The notes: generated by a model from the sequence alone, not told the origin. A stretch of 64,000 nucleotides of DNA from Combretum micranthum (GCA_024138025.1 JAMXBD010000231.1:744001-808000); one strand, 5' to 3'; numbered from the stretch's first letter, positions 1 through 12,220 are shown. Program-made: numbers and translations.

Positions 1-2315
1 TAAATTGTGTTTTCAAAAAAGCAAAGATGATATATCTAAGCAAAGTAATATTTAGAAGTTGCTACATCATAATGCTTAGAATACAAAAGGCAAAAGTTGA
101 GTAAATGAAAAAGCTTAAAAAGCATAAGCGGAAACATTATTATCAAATATGTTTAGAAAGAATATTTGAAGATCTTTAATATGAAGGACCAATATTGCAA
201 GGTTAGATTTACTTAGATAATATATCTAAATTATATCAATGTTATTAGGGATCCTTTTTATCAAATACTTGAGTAATTCTTCTTTGAAAGAAAATCTTCA
301 TTAGAAGAAGGTATAAATAATGTTTATGGAAGAAAATAATTTTGAAAAAGGTAAGAGAATATAGATGGTAAAATATAAAAAGGAGGAACAATGTACAACG
401 ATATGGAGGAAAAGGAAACAAACAAGAAATAAAAGAAAATAATTGCACACAAAATTTTTTATTGTATTAAAAAGTAAGGAAAATGTCAAATTTGCTACCT
501 AAACTTTGCATTAAAATGCAATTAAGTACCTAAACTTTAAAAAAGTTCTATTTAACATCTAATTGAACATTCATGGCTAAACCTAGTGCTAGAGAGAAAG
601 AGAGAGAGAGGAGAAAAGAGGAAGGAAATGCCACACACCATTAACGAAGCTTTCTCTCTCTTCCATTCATTGATGAAACTCTTTTTGATTGCATGTAATG
701 CAGCAACTACAGGCATAAACACTGCATCTTCATCACTAAATCAACATTGAAAACAAAACCCACCATTGATGAAACTCTCTTTCTCTCTATCTTCCATTTG
801 CCAAAGATGGAACCAACCATCCATAGCTACACTCCAACAAACATGAACACACCAACCATACCTACCAAAACCACATCTAACCTTAGTTGTCATTCTCAAC
901 CAAATCCCTCAACTATCAATGCTGGATAGTAGACCCATTAGATCTATCCATTGAAGCCATGATCATTTATGCTCCTCTCAACCCATGACAAAACCAAATG
1001 CCATCAACACTAAACCCATAACAAATCCAAATGCCATCAACATCAAAGCCACAACTTAATATCCAACATGAGCATACCCATAGGTGAACTGAACCCATAA
1101 CCCACATAAGATTCGATGTAGTAACTCCATATTTCTGAAACATGTTAAATCTTCACCACAAAGATATCATAAGAAATAAATAACTTAAGAGATGCTCCAT
1201 AAAAGATTTTGATTTAAAAGAGAAGAAACAAGAAGAAAGGCATTAATTGTATAAGATAAGTTGTAGATACATGGAATTGGGGATATTATTTAAAACACGA
1301 TTTAGTAGTACTTTATATTTAATGATGGAGGATTGATATTATCATATTATGACAATTAAATATATATCAAAATATTCAAGAAAATTATTTATTCAAGCAT
1401 AGGGTAAGTATCAAGTTTCAATGATCGAATTCAAAATATAAATTTATTGAAAGAACAATAGATTTTGCAAAGAATCAGTTAGATATTCTTGTAAAGATTA
1501 AATCTTAGAAGAAGACGAAGAAGAAGATAAATGCCTAATGGCCACATTTTACATTTTCTCATCATTAATAATTCAAGAAGCTTTTCCATTTATAGTTTTT
1601 AAAGAAGACGAAGTAAGTCAACTGTATATCTAACCATAGTTGTCAAAATTGTGTTTCTACTTATACGAGTTTACAAGTTTGTGACAATAGGATGCTCTTT
1701 GAAGTAAAATCATGCATTAAATCATTTTTGTATCCACACTGGTAAAATCACCAACCTAATACATTAAACTCGGTAGAATATTATATTTTCAATTAAGTTG
1801 AATCTATCTATATAAGTCATATAGGCTAAAAGGCTAAAACATAATAAATACATCCAAATTCTTGTAAGTCCATAACTATTATAGTACTACATTCTCTTTC
1901 TTATCCCATTATAATTTCATCTTTTTTCTTTCTATGTCCCTCTACTACATGCGCCGCACATAACAACCACCCCCCTCCCCCCCCCAAAAAAAAAAAAACC
2001 AAATTTGGTGTTTGTATCCTTCATTCAAGTTACAATTCCACCTACACAATTTATGAGCAAACTTATTTACTCCTCTTATACTATCCACATGAGTTGAAAA
2101 GGTTTGGCTCAATTTAATTCATAATATATTTAAAGTTAAATAACTAAAAAGAACTTAGTTTTTATTCTATTTGCCCTATTCTATGTACGATTGATTATAG
2201 ATTAAGTGTTATTTGTGGAAAATACAACATAGTTTCTCCTTTTCTTCTTCTTCTTCTTCTTCTTCTTCTTCTTCCAAGTATACATCTACATGCGTGTTTA
2301 ATAACTTCTAGCAAA
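1..2315. other. Gene-free AT-rich stretch
   Basis: I see no convincing gene here. The short open frames are low-complexity and resemble nothing I recognise. A GA-rich run lies near 592-620. A phrase near 505-560 (leucine/lysine-free, of the kind 'constant/repeat of T-A-A-G-T-A-C-C-T-A-A-A') resembles a widespread plant dispersed repeat, but I could not define its ends. Confidence 0.5.
2242..2274. repeat. (TTC)n microsatellite
   Basis: About eleven uninterrupted TTC units, directly visible. It lies just left of the putative CACTA element end. A simple repeat with no coding role. Confidence 0.95.
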
Positions 2316-3136
2316 CACTAGTAATATTTTAGGTTTTTGTGGCGGAAATAAGAGGCGAGTTTCACCTCTCATCAATAAATAATGTCTTTTGAAAAAAAAT
2401 AAAGGGGCAAAACTCATTACTAACTAAGATAAAGAGGCAAGAGTTACTACTAACTGGGTTAAAGAGGTGAGTTTCACCTCTTTATCCTAATCAACGGCGA
2501 AAAGCCACGCTCCAGGAAAGTTTGCGTTTACCATGATTCTAGCTTTTTCGGCTTTTAATGGCCAATGAAATAATTTTAATAATTTAAATACTTATATATT
2601 GTTGTATAAATTATTGTGTAGATTATAATATATATATAAATTTAAGTGTAACTATGTTTGTTAGTAGCTTGATAAGATACTTATTTAGACGTTGGTATTG
2701 GATATTTGTATTTAATATATGTTTAAATATGTACCTTGTTATTGACATGTATATATTATATATATATATATATGTTTATATCTCATGACAATTGTTAGAT
2801 TAAATAATTATAAATAGAAAAATAGTGGAAAATATGTTATACGATAAGATGTTGTAATTCATTAAATATTAATGTAGGATGTTGGAACGAAATTGGCACA
2901 TGACGCATGATTTGACAACTGAGCAATATAGAAATAGGGTTAAGGGGTTTTTTACAAGCTACAATGAATCACAAAAGGACACATGTATCAACAAGATGCC
3001 CATAGACAGACTATCTCAACACATCTTGGCATTTTACTCATATTAATGAGTATCACCTCTTGATGAGCAAAATGGCCAGGACCTATTCGAGGTAGATTTG
3101 CCATGGTAAAGAGTTCAACAATGGAATAGATTCTCC

Positions 3137-3700
3137 TTGTGGCCATTCGTGGTTTTCTTGATAGAAAAATTTATAGTGTGGTTTGTGATGTATCCCATTT
3201 TATTTGGGAAGTTGATTGCTAAAAAACTTCATGTCAATTTTCTATGGTCTTTAAAGAAAACAATAATCTTAGCGCTTTTCCTACCTCCCTTTTTTGACAT
3301 CATGATACACTTAGATGTGCATCTTCCAATGGAAGCATGCATATGTGGCCTAGTCTAGTATTGGTGGATGTCTCCAGTTTATAGATAGTTAGAAATGCTT
3401 AAGGAGATTTGAGGAAAAAGACAAGATGGAGGGTTCCATCATTGAGTCATATGTTATGTAGGAGAGTATTCAATTTTGTTCGCTATACTTCAAGAAAATA
3501 GAGTAAAGAATAAATAGGCCCTAGAGGCCATAGGATGAACCATTAAAAAGAGGTTTAGCCTTCTCGTTTTGGATATTTGAACAGTCGCTCAACCTTTATT
3601 TGCATGCACCATATCGAGCTCGGATGTTGAAATCAACAAAATGCATTAGACTGTGTTAAACAATTACAAGGAAGTGCAACCTCATGTGAGGTAAGCGAAG
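3137..3700 (+). pseudogene. CACTA transposase fragment, DUF4218 domain
   Basis: The fragment is read across several frames. The first open stretch (3137-3358) contains LPPFFDIMIHLDVHLP, which matches the hallmark of DUF4218 (family form L-P-P-x-F-F-D-I-M-x-H-L-x-x-H-L). It is followed after a stop by YWWMSP (family YRWMYP) near 3359-3376. Then come EGSIIESYVM and a CSLYF stretch (about 3427-3500), where the family has EGSIAEGYI and a Cys-Ser-Arg-Tyr segment. VLNNYKEVQPHVR follows near 3651-3690 (family: V-L-x-N-x-x-E-V-x-P-Y-I). The order of motifs is that of intact CACTA TNP2-type proteins. At least four stops or frameshifts show it is dead. The catalytic transposase domain that should precede it is not recognisable between 2500 and 3130. 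Confidence 0.75.
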
Positions 3701-4059
3701 TCACTTTCAATCTTTGATACATTGTTGACTCAAAATTGTTTTAACAATGTTCATTGTTAATCCATTTGTCATTAAGGAGTTTAAGCAAGAATTAAATACA
3801 CATGTCAAGCAAGCATGTCCTTAAGTAGTTTAGAAACGAGGTTATAACTCGTCACATTCTTGCAATCAAGCTCTTAACAGGGAATTTGATAATTATCTCT
3901 CTTACATCTTTTGCAAATAATGCAACTTAGGGCTATCCATGGTAATAGGTGCCGAAAGAGTTGGAATTCTTAACTTGAGGCTCGAATGTTTACCACTATA
4001 ATTAAAAAGTTTATGCAGTGAATGAAGTCCGATACATAGTTGAATCTAGGGAGGCAAGC

Positions 4060-4340
4060 TTGAGATCACAGAATAGTGGTGTATGCATACTTGGTGTACA
4101 TAACAGACAAAGGATAACTTTCCTTGGCATACTCACTAGCGTTATTCAATTACATTACATGGGGTATAAGGATGTGTTTTCATTCAAGTGCAGGTGATTT
4201 GACACCAATCATGTTAAACCAGAAATCATTTGTGGAGACTCCATCTCAATCAACACATTAAGGACATGGTACAATGATGATCTGTACATTCTTGTAGAAA
4301 ATGCAAAACAGGTATTTCACCTTAAGTATTCGAGTAAATG
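4060..4340 (+). pseudogene. CACTA transposase fragment, DUF4216 domain
   Basis: In one frame this reads NSGVCILGVHNRQRITFLGI, then IQLHYMGYKDVFSFKCR, a stop, FDTNHVKPEI, and finally TLRTWYNDDLYILVENAKQVF. This is the DUF4216 progression: an 'NSGV' start, a glycine-rich F-Y-G segment, an L-F-K-C-x-W segment, and a terminal W-Y-x-x-D-P-x-x-L-A-x-x-A-x-Q-V-F segment. In plant CACTA elements DUF4216 directly follows DUF4218, so the position fits. The frame carries an internal stop and the downstream 4400-5560 shows no domain I recognise, only short proline- and histidine-rich frames. Confidence 0.7.
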
Positions 4341-5717
4341 ATAGGCTATCCAAAAAGTTCATCATCACCATCTATTTACTCGTGACCTTTTCCAAGCCAA
4401 ATCCCCTTATGAGGGTGATCCAAAGGAGCAACCCTACACCAAGGAGCCCTCACAACAGACGGTTATAGGTCTTAGACAATTTGAATCGATTGCATCTTTG
4501 TTGACTTAGGATATCTACACACTTTACCCAACTCAAGCAAGGTTTATAGTAGGGTGGGCAATGATGATTCCAACGAATAGCATGTATGGCTAATATTGTT
4601 TTATTTTGTACATTTGTGAGTTTGTAATGATGTGGGTATTTTATACCTATAACATTTACCTTTTGCTTTTGTAGGATGAATCATGATTTCCTTGACTAGT
4701 TCATGTAGGCTGTAGATTCCTACCCCATGTAATATGCTAGTGAAGTTCCCGCTCTAACTCATTTATCTATTGTCCATGAATACACATAATGAATATACTA
4801 ATAATTCTACTTATTTTTGCAAGAGGATCATTTATTGCGCTGATAGCTGATCCACGGGATGGAGGTTCTAACTCTAAAAACCCCTTATCTAGCCTACACG
4901 ACAGTAAGGGACTAAACGAGCTAAATCTAGGGGGATCATGTCTAGTGCAACATTCTCGAGATCTCTAAGCAAGTGAACCCTAATGACCCAATGACTATGG
5001 TTGTTGAGTAGTAGAAGACTACCTGAGTACTCACCATACCCTCAACCTCCACCACCTATGGGTAGCACTAGTAATGGCGCTGTTCTTAGCTAATCGAACT
5101 CCACATAGGCATCATTTATACCAGCAGCTCTATGGCCATTGCCTCAACTTGGATATTACAAATTTACAACTAGCCATCTAGCTACACATAGTCACTGCCC
5201 AATTCCACAACCAGATCCTTAAACAGCTCCATACCGTAACAAGGTTATCCTTAGGCATCATGTTTGCACCATGGGCGGCAAGAGCACCTTTTGGCAAGTC
5301 TTCTTCATAGTAGCCCTGCTTTGGCTCATACCCATTCCCTAGCACGGTTCCACCACCAAGATCGAGTTTGTCCCAATTTCCTCCTCCATCACCCAGACCA
5401 AATTCATCCCAATTTCCTCTTCCATCGAGTTAATAGCAGTACACACCCCATTCTTTCAAATGCTATCTAATGCCCCGTCTATTGTTTTTGCCATAACAAC
5501 TTAGATGACCTCAGTTACTGGATCGGCTCATGTTTTACAATGTCAAAGTCATAGAAACTAGGCTTGTTGGGGATTCGTTTTCTTAGTTTCTATTATTTAG
5601 ATTGTTGTTATTTCTTTTTATTTTCTTTTTCTTTTTTTACTTGCATTGGCTGTACTATATCTTGGACTTGAGGACTCTAGTTCATATTATTGTCTGTATG
5701 GTTGAACTAGTAATTTG

Positions 5718-5947
5718 GGGTCTGTTTGGATTGTCTGTTTTTCATCTGTACCTGTATCTTTTTTAAAATAATATGTGTAAATATATCCGATTTGCATCTA
5801 AATTTTATCTATATTTGTTCTATTTGATCTTTTGATGAGAACTGTCAACTTTTTTTTATCAATATCTATTTTTTGATAAATAATTTGTTAGAAAAAAGTT
5901 TGAAAAAGTGCCTATATCTGCCGAAAAAAGCCAAAACAAACAGACCC
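5718..5947. mobile_element. MITE-like element with GGGTCTGTTTG ends
   Basis: A 230-bp AT-rich segment starts GGGTCTGTTTGG and ends CAAACAGACCC, giving an 11-bp terminal inverted repeat, and has no coding capacity. A related sequence in the opposite orientation lies at about 9170-9362 (ending CAGACCATCCAAATAGAC). No target duplication could be fixed, so the superfamily (hAT-like or other) is not assigned. Confidence 0.6.
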
Positions 5948-6959
5948 TATATTCATGTTATTTTATTTTTGCTTGTCACAATATATAAATCTAAACGCAA
6001 ATTGATTATATGTAAAAAAAAAAAAAAACTCTATATATTGAAAATTAAAATTACAAATTAATTCAATTTGTAATATAATAATCACACAATATTAATGAAT
6101 AATTATGGTATATATAAGTCATAAAATATAACAAATATGTTAATTATATTTATAATGTAACATGATAATGATAAATACAACGTATTATATTTATACTACT
6201 ATATGTATTATTCATTATAATATTTATATTAATGTATTTTAATATATGATTTACATATATATTAGAATATACTATATATAGCTCGTTATATGTTTACATT
6301 AATTTATAATAATACATAATTTACATATATATTATCTAAATAGCAGCCGGGAAAGTAGGCGGGAAATTTGAATGTTCAAATAAGAGGCGAATTAGGCTTC
6401 TAACGATGATAAAGAGGCGAAATTGGCCCATCAATTCTCCAGCGTCCGCGCTCATTTCTTCCCGGGCCTCCATAATCCAAACTCTTTCGTTCTCTCTCTC
6501 TCTCGTGCTCCAAACTCCGGCTGCCAGAAAATTTTTTCCGTATAGTGACCGCTCTGGACGATGGAATCCCACCAAGTAGAGTTGAAAAAAGTGGAGGCAA
6601 AATCACCATAATTCTTTTGCCCAATTTTCTTTTACTGTTTATTTCGTACTGTGGTTAGTTGTTTTCGCCATAAATGATTAAATAATATTTAAATGGGCAA
6701 GGTTGCAGGGAAAAAAAATTCTTAAATTTTCCAAAAATTATTTAATGGAAACCAACACCAGAAACAAACATTTTTATGTCAAAAGACTCAAGTTTCAGCC
6801 AACATGGTTGCTGTGCCCCCTTTTGCCGCAAACTTATGGACATGTTAATAAGGGTTTCGAAGTATAATGGATCAGCAAGCCAATTAGATAGGTTAGAATG
6901 AATTGTTCTTGTATTAAAATGAAAAAAAAAAATAAAGAAAAAAGAAGTTATTATTGTGT

Positions 6960-7755
6960 TCAATCTATGGTAATATTCCTGAAGTAGTTTTGCGGATCGA
7001 CAGTCACTTTCACCAATCTTGCGAAATTGTTATTGAAATGTTTGTTTCCATCTACTTTCCCTTCAGCAAAACTCTTATTACCGTTAGTCGTAGTACCAAT
7101 ATCCAGGTCTCTATAGTTTAAAAATGCACTCCTTGGGCTCTTAGATACGAAGTTAGTCATGAAATTACAAAGCTCTCGAATTTCTGCCAAGTAGTCTTTT
7201 GCAACTTGGGGATCATCCTCGTCCTAATTGATTGCACACTGAATCTTGAATAAATTTCCAGCGGGATGAGGAAATGGTGTCGCCAATGCAGGAATCTCAT
7301 CCATTCCTCCAGCGTATGGATTGAACGACAAACCACACTTCTCCATTGTAATCATTTTTCTCCATAAGGATTCAAGACCCACGTTAGATATCGGCGTCTG
7401 TACATAATCTGATTTCCTTTTGAAGAAGCTTATGGATTTGGAAGTTGTGTTGAGCAAAGCTTCTGGAGCAGTTCCAATGTCATAGCTGTCCCACCAAAGT
7501 ACAGAGTGAATCCATCTTGTTTCCGTGCAGTTCTCTTTCTTTAATGCCAATACAGGGAACTCCTCATCCAAAAGAGCAACCACTAACCAGGGTGTTTGCA
7601 TTTCCTAAGAATTGACCGACAGTAGTTGTTCTTACTGTTTTCTGCCCCTCCGTATTAGTTATAGAAGGATCAGGCTGTACCAGCAGCCTCATGAAGAGAT
7701 TGTTGTCGATTTTGGGAGCAACAGATTTTCATTGAGATACAAGGTCAGTTGCGTT
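6960..7755 (-). pseudogene. Berberine-bridge-enzyme-like FAD oxidase, 3' pseudogene
   Basis: The family consists of secreted plant FAD-linked oxidoreductases that oxidise alkaloids, cannabinoids, carbohydrates or monolignols. The minus strand preserves about 265 C-terminal residues. In order these are NATDL, then APKIDNNLFMRLLVQP; after a frameshift near 7600 EEFPVLALKKENC; then KRKSDYVQTPIS, PHPAGNLFKIQ, and the BBE C-terminal hallmark SAFLNYRDLDIG followed by VDPQNYFRN and a natural stop at 6960. Breaks include a stop at 7224-7226 and one near 7727, both where the family has Trp (TGG to TAG or TGA), plus the frameshift. The N-terminal FAD-binding half is absent: upstream of 7755 the sequence becomes an AT-rich direct repeat. 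A silent gene relic; the protein cannot be made. Confidence 0.85.
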
Positions 7756-7757
7756 CA

Positions 7758-8057
7758 CAAAGTAAAAGTTTGATCTTTTTCTACATAGAAAAGATTCAAT
7801 TGGATACAATATGCAGTAATTTGAATTTTGTTTTGTTTTCCTTGTTTTGGATTTGTACAAGGTTTAGTTTTTATATGTAGACGGACCAAGGGTGAAGGAA
7901 TGATGACATTCATGAAAAAGTTTTACTATCCTGGTCATTGTATCCTAACCTGTCACAAGCAATAATAATAATTATTAATAATAACGAAGTAAAAGTTTGA
8001 TTTTTTAGACAGAAAAAATTTGATTGATATAATATGCAGTAATTTAAATTTTGTTGG
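7758..8057. repeat. Direct repeat pair bordering the oxidase pseudogene
   Basis: A segment of about 75 bp (AAGTAAAAGTTTGAT ... ATATGCAGTAATTT) at about 7758-7836 recurs at about 7985-8057 in the same orientation with small differences. The first copy abuts the truncation point of the oxidase pseudogene. Origin unknown; no ends typical of a transposon were identified. Confidence 0.7.
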
Positions 8058-8123
8058 CAAATTAGAAAAACAAACACAAAATAAAACATTTACGCAATAA
8101 ATTTATGTTCACCCTTAGTTTTA

Positions 8124-8154
<31 letters not shown>

Positions 8155-9640
8155 GAGGACAAAAAATGCATGTGCAGGTGACAATTTCTTTTCTCTAACT
8201 TCATAAATATCCATAAATTTTAAATGATATTTAATTTCATATTATGTGGGTATGATTCCAGATGCAACGATCACGTGCGTGCCGCGTGATAATCAAGCTA
8301 CACATGATCTAGCGAAACAACACGTGCAAGGATGATCAAGAGAAATCGTGTAGGGAGGAGGAGTAGGCAGTCTCAATAGGCTCTAACACAAGTGTAACAG
8401 GTGAGGGAGCTAAAAAGCATCAACCACACTAGATATCACGATTATCGTGTGTGTTCTTGGGTGAGTCAAGTAATCGATTCACAAAAATGGAAATCTAACA
8501 GCACAACGGTGTTTGTCCAAGATTTCACTTCTCCCAATGAGGTAAGGACTAAGGGTATTTATAGAGAATCTAACTGTCGACGTCGTCCGTCAGATGTGAC
8601 AGGAGACCAACGGCTAAGATAAGTCTTTCTCAAAGTGAATATGGATATGGGCTCCCTTGTGGACCCAGGCCCAATAAGGCCTTCATTTGCAATTTGTGTT
8701 AGCTAATTTGAGAAATGTTGGAATTGGACAGGCAAATTCCAACGGGCCCTGCTCTAAGCCTTCCATGTCAATTCTCCCATGATCATCCCAATATAATTAT
8801 GCCTAACTCTCTAATCCTTATCACTTTAACCTAAAAAGTTAAATCAAATTAATAAATCAAGCTTAAAGCCTTTGTAATGAATTTCATACATCTACACTTA
8901 TATTCCGTATCTATTATATTATTAATTGTATTATATCTATTTATACTATCTAAGGCAATAATAAGTATTCATTTTCACCTTTTTAATTTATAGTTTTTAA
9001 TAATATTTCTATTAATTGCTTATATCTATAAAAGCATAAAATATTTAATTCTATGTTTATCTACTTTTACTATAAATAGCAAAGAACTCCTAGGAGTATA
9101 TAATTTTCTATCTATCTATAATTTTTAAGTCAATTAGCCAATGATGCACTAGTGATGCATATGGGTATGTTAGTTTTATAATCTTTCTATCATTTTGGTT
9201 TCATTTTTTTTTTATCATTTTCAAACAGACTATTTAAAAAGACAGATACAGATGAAATATAGATATTTTTACTCATAAATAATCAAATAAACCAAATATC
9301 AATATACAAAAGATTTAATACAGATACCCATACAAATACTAATGAAAACCAGACCATCCAAATAGACATAGTTGGTTTAATCATCATATGTATCTTAAAA
9401 ATGAAGTAAACAAAACATTTAGGATATACACATAAAATAATTATTATTTAGAGTTGAAGTGTTAAACAAAATACAAATTCTTGGGAAGAACATACAAAGT
9501 AGGGAAGAAAATTTATTGATCGAAAGTTCAATTAAATGCACAAAAGCAGTGGCGTCAATAAAAAATTCTAGAAATTGACTCATCATGTTTGTAATTGTAC
9601 TTAGTTATAGCACATATTTTCTCACCATAGAATATATATA
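8058..9640. other. Intergenic stretch without recognised gene
   Basis: A poly-T run of about 22 lies near 8128-8149. The less AT-rich patch 8230-8790, with a short plus-strand open frame at 8401-8622, looks like repeat DNA and matched no family I know. 9170-9362 is an inverted relative of the MITE-like element at 5718. No gene seen. Confidence 0.5.
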
Positions 9641-10441
9641 CAAAATCAGGATCTTTGTGCAACGAGAAAAGACTTCATGGCAGAGGTAAACAATTAAAAC
9701 AAAAATAGCTAATTAGTGGAGCAATGTTTTCTTTAGAAACTAAACCTCATGCCCATGCCATCACCCACAAGACCAAATAACGGCAAACTCTACCTCAAAC
9801 AAAAAGGGTTTTTTAAGCTGACCCTTTTGGCATAATTTCTAAAGGAACCAGAGCTTTTACTATCAAGTATGGTGCCTTAATCAGTTTACCCATGCTATAA
9901 AATCTTATCACATGATACAAAAACCTAATAAGGTTTTAGAGCATGATTACCTTTATACCTTAAAAGGAAAATTAGCTAAACATGGTTAAGGAAAATTTAC
10001 AAAAGCTTTATTGAATACGATGGAGATATGTTACAATGATACACTTACAGAACTAAAATACTCAGAAATTTTCACTCACAAAACACTCAAATACTCTCTA
10101 ATGTTTTTCTCGCTAATATCTTTTCTCTCCCTCTCTCCCTAAACTTGAACCCTACTCACCTTATATAGAAAATTTTTCCAGAACTAAAACAGTAAAAAGT
10201 GCTACAGTTACCTAAAAAGTTACTACAGTGAGCTATGCTACAGTGTTGAACAGTAATCCGTGATTTTTCTTCCGCTTTTTCCGTGTTAGATGTCCTGTTT
10301 CCTTCTACATTTTTCATGTTTGTTCGTTTGTTCGTCTTCCGTGTTTTTCTCCTTCTTGTCTTCCTTTCTTGTTTGCTCGTGACTTTTCTTTGCCTTTTTT
10401 CTTTGTTCTAATCCTTCATTCATTCATTATTATTTTTTTTT
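9641..10441 (-). repeat. Terminal repeat, 3' copy of the pararetroelement
   Basis: About 800 bp, repeated with moderate divergence at 17680-17997 plus 21522-22071. It begins (minus strand) exactly at the stop codon of the viroplasmin-like gene and ends at the point matching the primer site of the other copy. Ends are not TG...CA. It contains several CTACAGT-like motifs (10199-10245) and a TATA box. In a pararetrovirus this would be the intergenic promoter region; in an LTR element, the LTR. Confidence 0.8.
10161..10167 (-). promoter_or_regulatory. TATA box in terminal repeat (3' copy)
   Basis: The minus strand reads TATATAA, followed downstream by a CT/GA-rich leader. The equivalent site in the other repeat copy is TATAAAAA at 21744-21737. 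Conservation of a TATA element at the same place in both copies supports a pol II promoter. Confidence 0.6.
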
Positions 10442-12198
10442 AATCTTGGAACCTGTTTAGATCCTCCTGTTCTTCCATTTCTTTATCCTCATCCTCACTA
10501 TAATTGGGATCATATGGATTGTCCTTTTATCTTATTCATCTTTCCTGTTAAGGCTGTCTTTAAGTATCATCAAATTTGTCTCATATCTTGGCTAAATTGC
10601 TCTTTTTTGCTTTGTGAAGATAAATTTTGTTTTAGTAGTTGCAGTAAGATGAAACTATGGATCTTCTGGTATGTACATGCTCATTTTGTCAGCAATGTAT
10701 AGATTCAACTGTTCTTCTATGCTGTTGGTGGATTCCAGCCTGTATATTTTTTGGATAATTGAAACCTTTCCTTTGATTGGGGAAATCTAAAACCAAGTTT
10801 GTGCTGGTCTGGATGCAAATTTTAACCATTCTAATGGTATGGCCTTTATTTTTACATAATATTTTACAAAGATATCATGTTCCCATTCTATATTTCTTAA
10901 GGATGTCAGAACTTCATGAAACATTTTTCCCATGGGTTGGGTCATAAATTGTGGAAATGTCCCCACAATTTCTATGACAAGCCCATAATCAAAAAGGGTA
11001 ACCAATGTGTATTCCTGGTTTCCAATTTTGAATCCTTTAAAATAGCTGAGATCTATAGTCGCTATATGTACATTGTATCGTACATGACTTGGGCAATAAT
11101 ATTTATCCTGATAATGATTATTTACTTCAACCTGTGAATCTTTTCCCAAACAGGAGTAACATGGGGGTTTGGAAAAGCCTTTACTCTTACTATAGTTCTA
11201 AATCTGACTCCATCAAAACACATGTGTTCTTCCTGTATTATCTTTTGGAGCAGTATAAAAGGCCTTAAAAACACTTCCTTCGCATATCCTTTTATCAACA
11301 ATTTTGGAAGAGATGGAAGTATTGAAATGAATTCATTTCTTTTGAAGAAAATGAATGCAATTGCATCTTCATATTCTTCTTGAGATGTTTTTCCCATTTT
11401 CCTCCTTTGGAATGGAAATGCTTCCATGTAGTCCTTACTGTGTTCCTTAATGCTTTCAATACTTCTCTTTTTATTTGGGGTTTCTGTGATTTTAAGAGAA
11501 AAAATTTTCTTTTCCTGCTCTTCTTTTAAAGAGTTCAAATCTATATACCCTTGCGTATCCTTAACATACCATGTGATACTTTTAACACTCCTAAAATTAT
11601 CAAGAGTAAGATCCACATAAATTTCCCATTTTCCTATTATTTGCTTGACCCAATTTGCTGCTGTTTCAAGATCATGGAATCCTTTCCATGAAGGATTCAG
11701 ATAATTTGTTATTTGGGTTTGAACGTCATTCCAGTAGTAAAAAACTCCTATCAAATGTCCTTTTACAAATCCATACATTTGATATTTTCTTTTAATTTGT
11801 CCCTTATGTCCTTGCGTCATTTGTGATGATTCATTGTCCTGTAGCCTTTTCATGTACCAAGTTTCTTGTGTTCTTTTGATACCTTGTGTTTCTATTTCAT
11901 TAAAATATCTAGCTAGAGCACAGCAAATTACATATTTGAACTTGTCTTGACTAGTTAAAAACCATACACTATCTATGAGAGCCATATGTATCTCTCCATT
12001 AACATTAATTGGGTATGGTATTTGAAATGTCCTTGGTGAACTTGTTGGTATTATAGGTAGGGTTATATCATCAATGATAACCTATGGCCCTTTCATAACT
12101 TCTGATAACCTTGTTCCATTAGAACTGCTTGCTTGCGATCCGTGAGAAGACATTGGCCTCTTTTGTGGCCCAAACCCTTTGCTCCTTTGAAATTCCAT
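10440..12198 (-). pseudogene. Viroplasmin/transactivator-like protein of caulimovirid type
   Basis: In caulimoviruses this gene makes the inclusion-body matrix protein that also reactivates translation on the polycistronic RNA. The proposed start ATG (12198-12196) lies just after the RNase H frame. The frame is interrupted by TAG at 12084-12082, continues open from 11985 to about 11140, shifts frame in the 11122-11149 overlap, continues to 10787, and a readable acidic tail (about 10510-10442) ends at TAA 10442-10440. About 580 codons, similar to caulimovirus P6. A stretch near 11670-11790 fits the viroplasmin/RNase H1 N-terminal fold: GFVKGHLIGVFYYW followed by QITNYL and WKGFHDLETAANWV (family: V-F-x-G-x-x-x-G-I-Y-x-x-W ... 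Q-I ... F-K-x-F-x-x-L-E-x-A). Its place last, after RT/RNase H, is the caulimovirus order. Not functional as it stands. Confidence 0.7.
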
Positions 12199-12220
12199 GT
12201 TTTCCTAAAAAGAAAATTAT

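Larger units (their letters stand above)
2316..6547 (+). mobile_element. Decayed CACTA (En/Spm-type) DNA transposon
   Basis: The interior at about 3160-4340 reads, with stops and frameshifts, as the two C-terminal domains typical of plant CACTA transposase polyproteins, DUF4218 then DUF4216. A short motif close to AAGAGGCGA recurs on both sides: near 2351, 2395, 2430 and 2463 on the left and near 6380 and 6410 on the right. Such motifs are expected in CACTA subterminal regions. The left end is proposed at CACTAG (2316) and the right end at TATAGTG (6541-6547), whose complement also begins CACTA. I found no matching 3-bp target duplication, so the interior identification is firm but the exact ends are tentative. 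A MITE-like insert (5718-5947) lies inside. Confidence 0.55.

Noticed and set aside
747..929. Small plus-strand frame rich in Thr, Pro and Asn
   Set aside because: No homology recognised, composition follows the surrounding simple sequence.
8401..8622. Plus-strand frame of 73 codons in a GC-richer patch
   Set aside because: Charged but without recognisable motif; the patch looks like repeat DNA.
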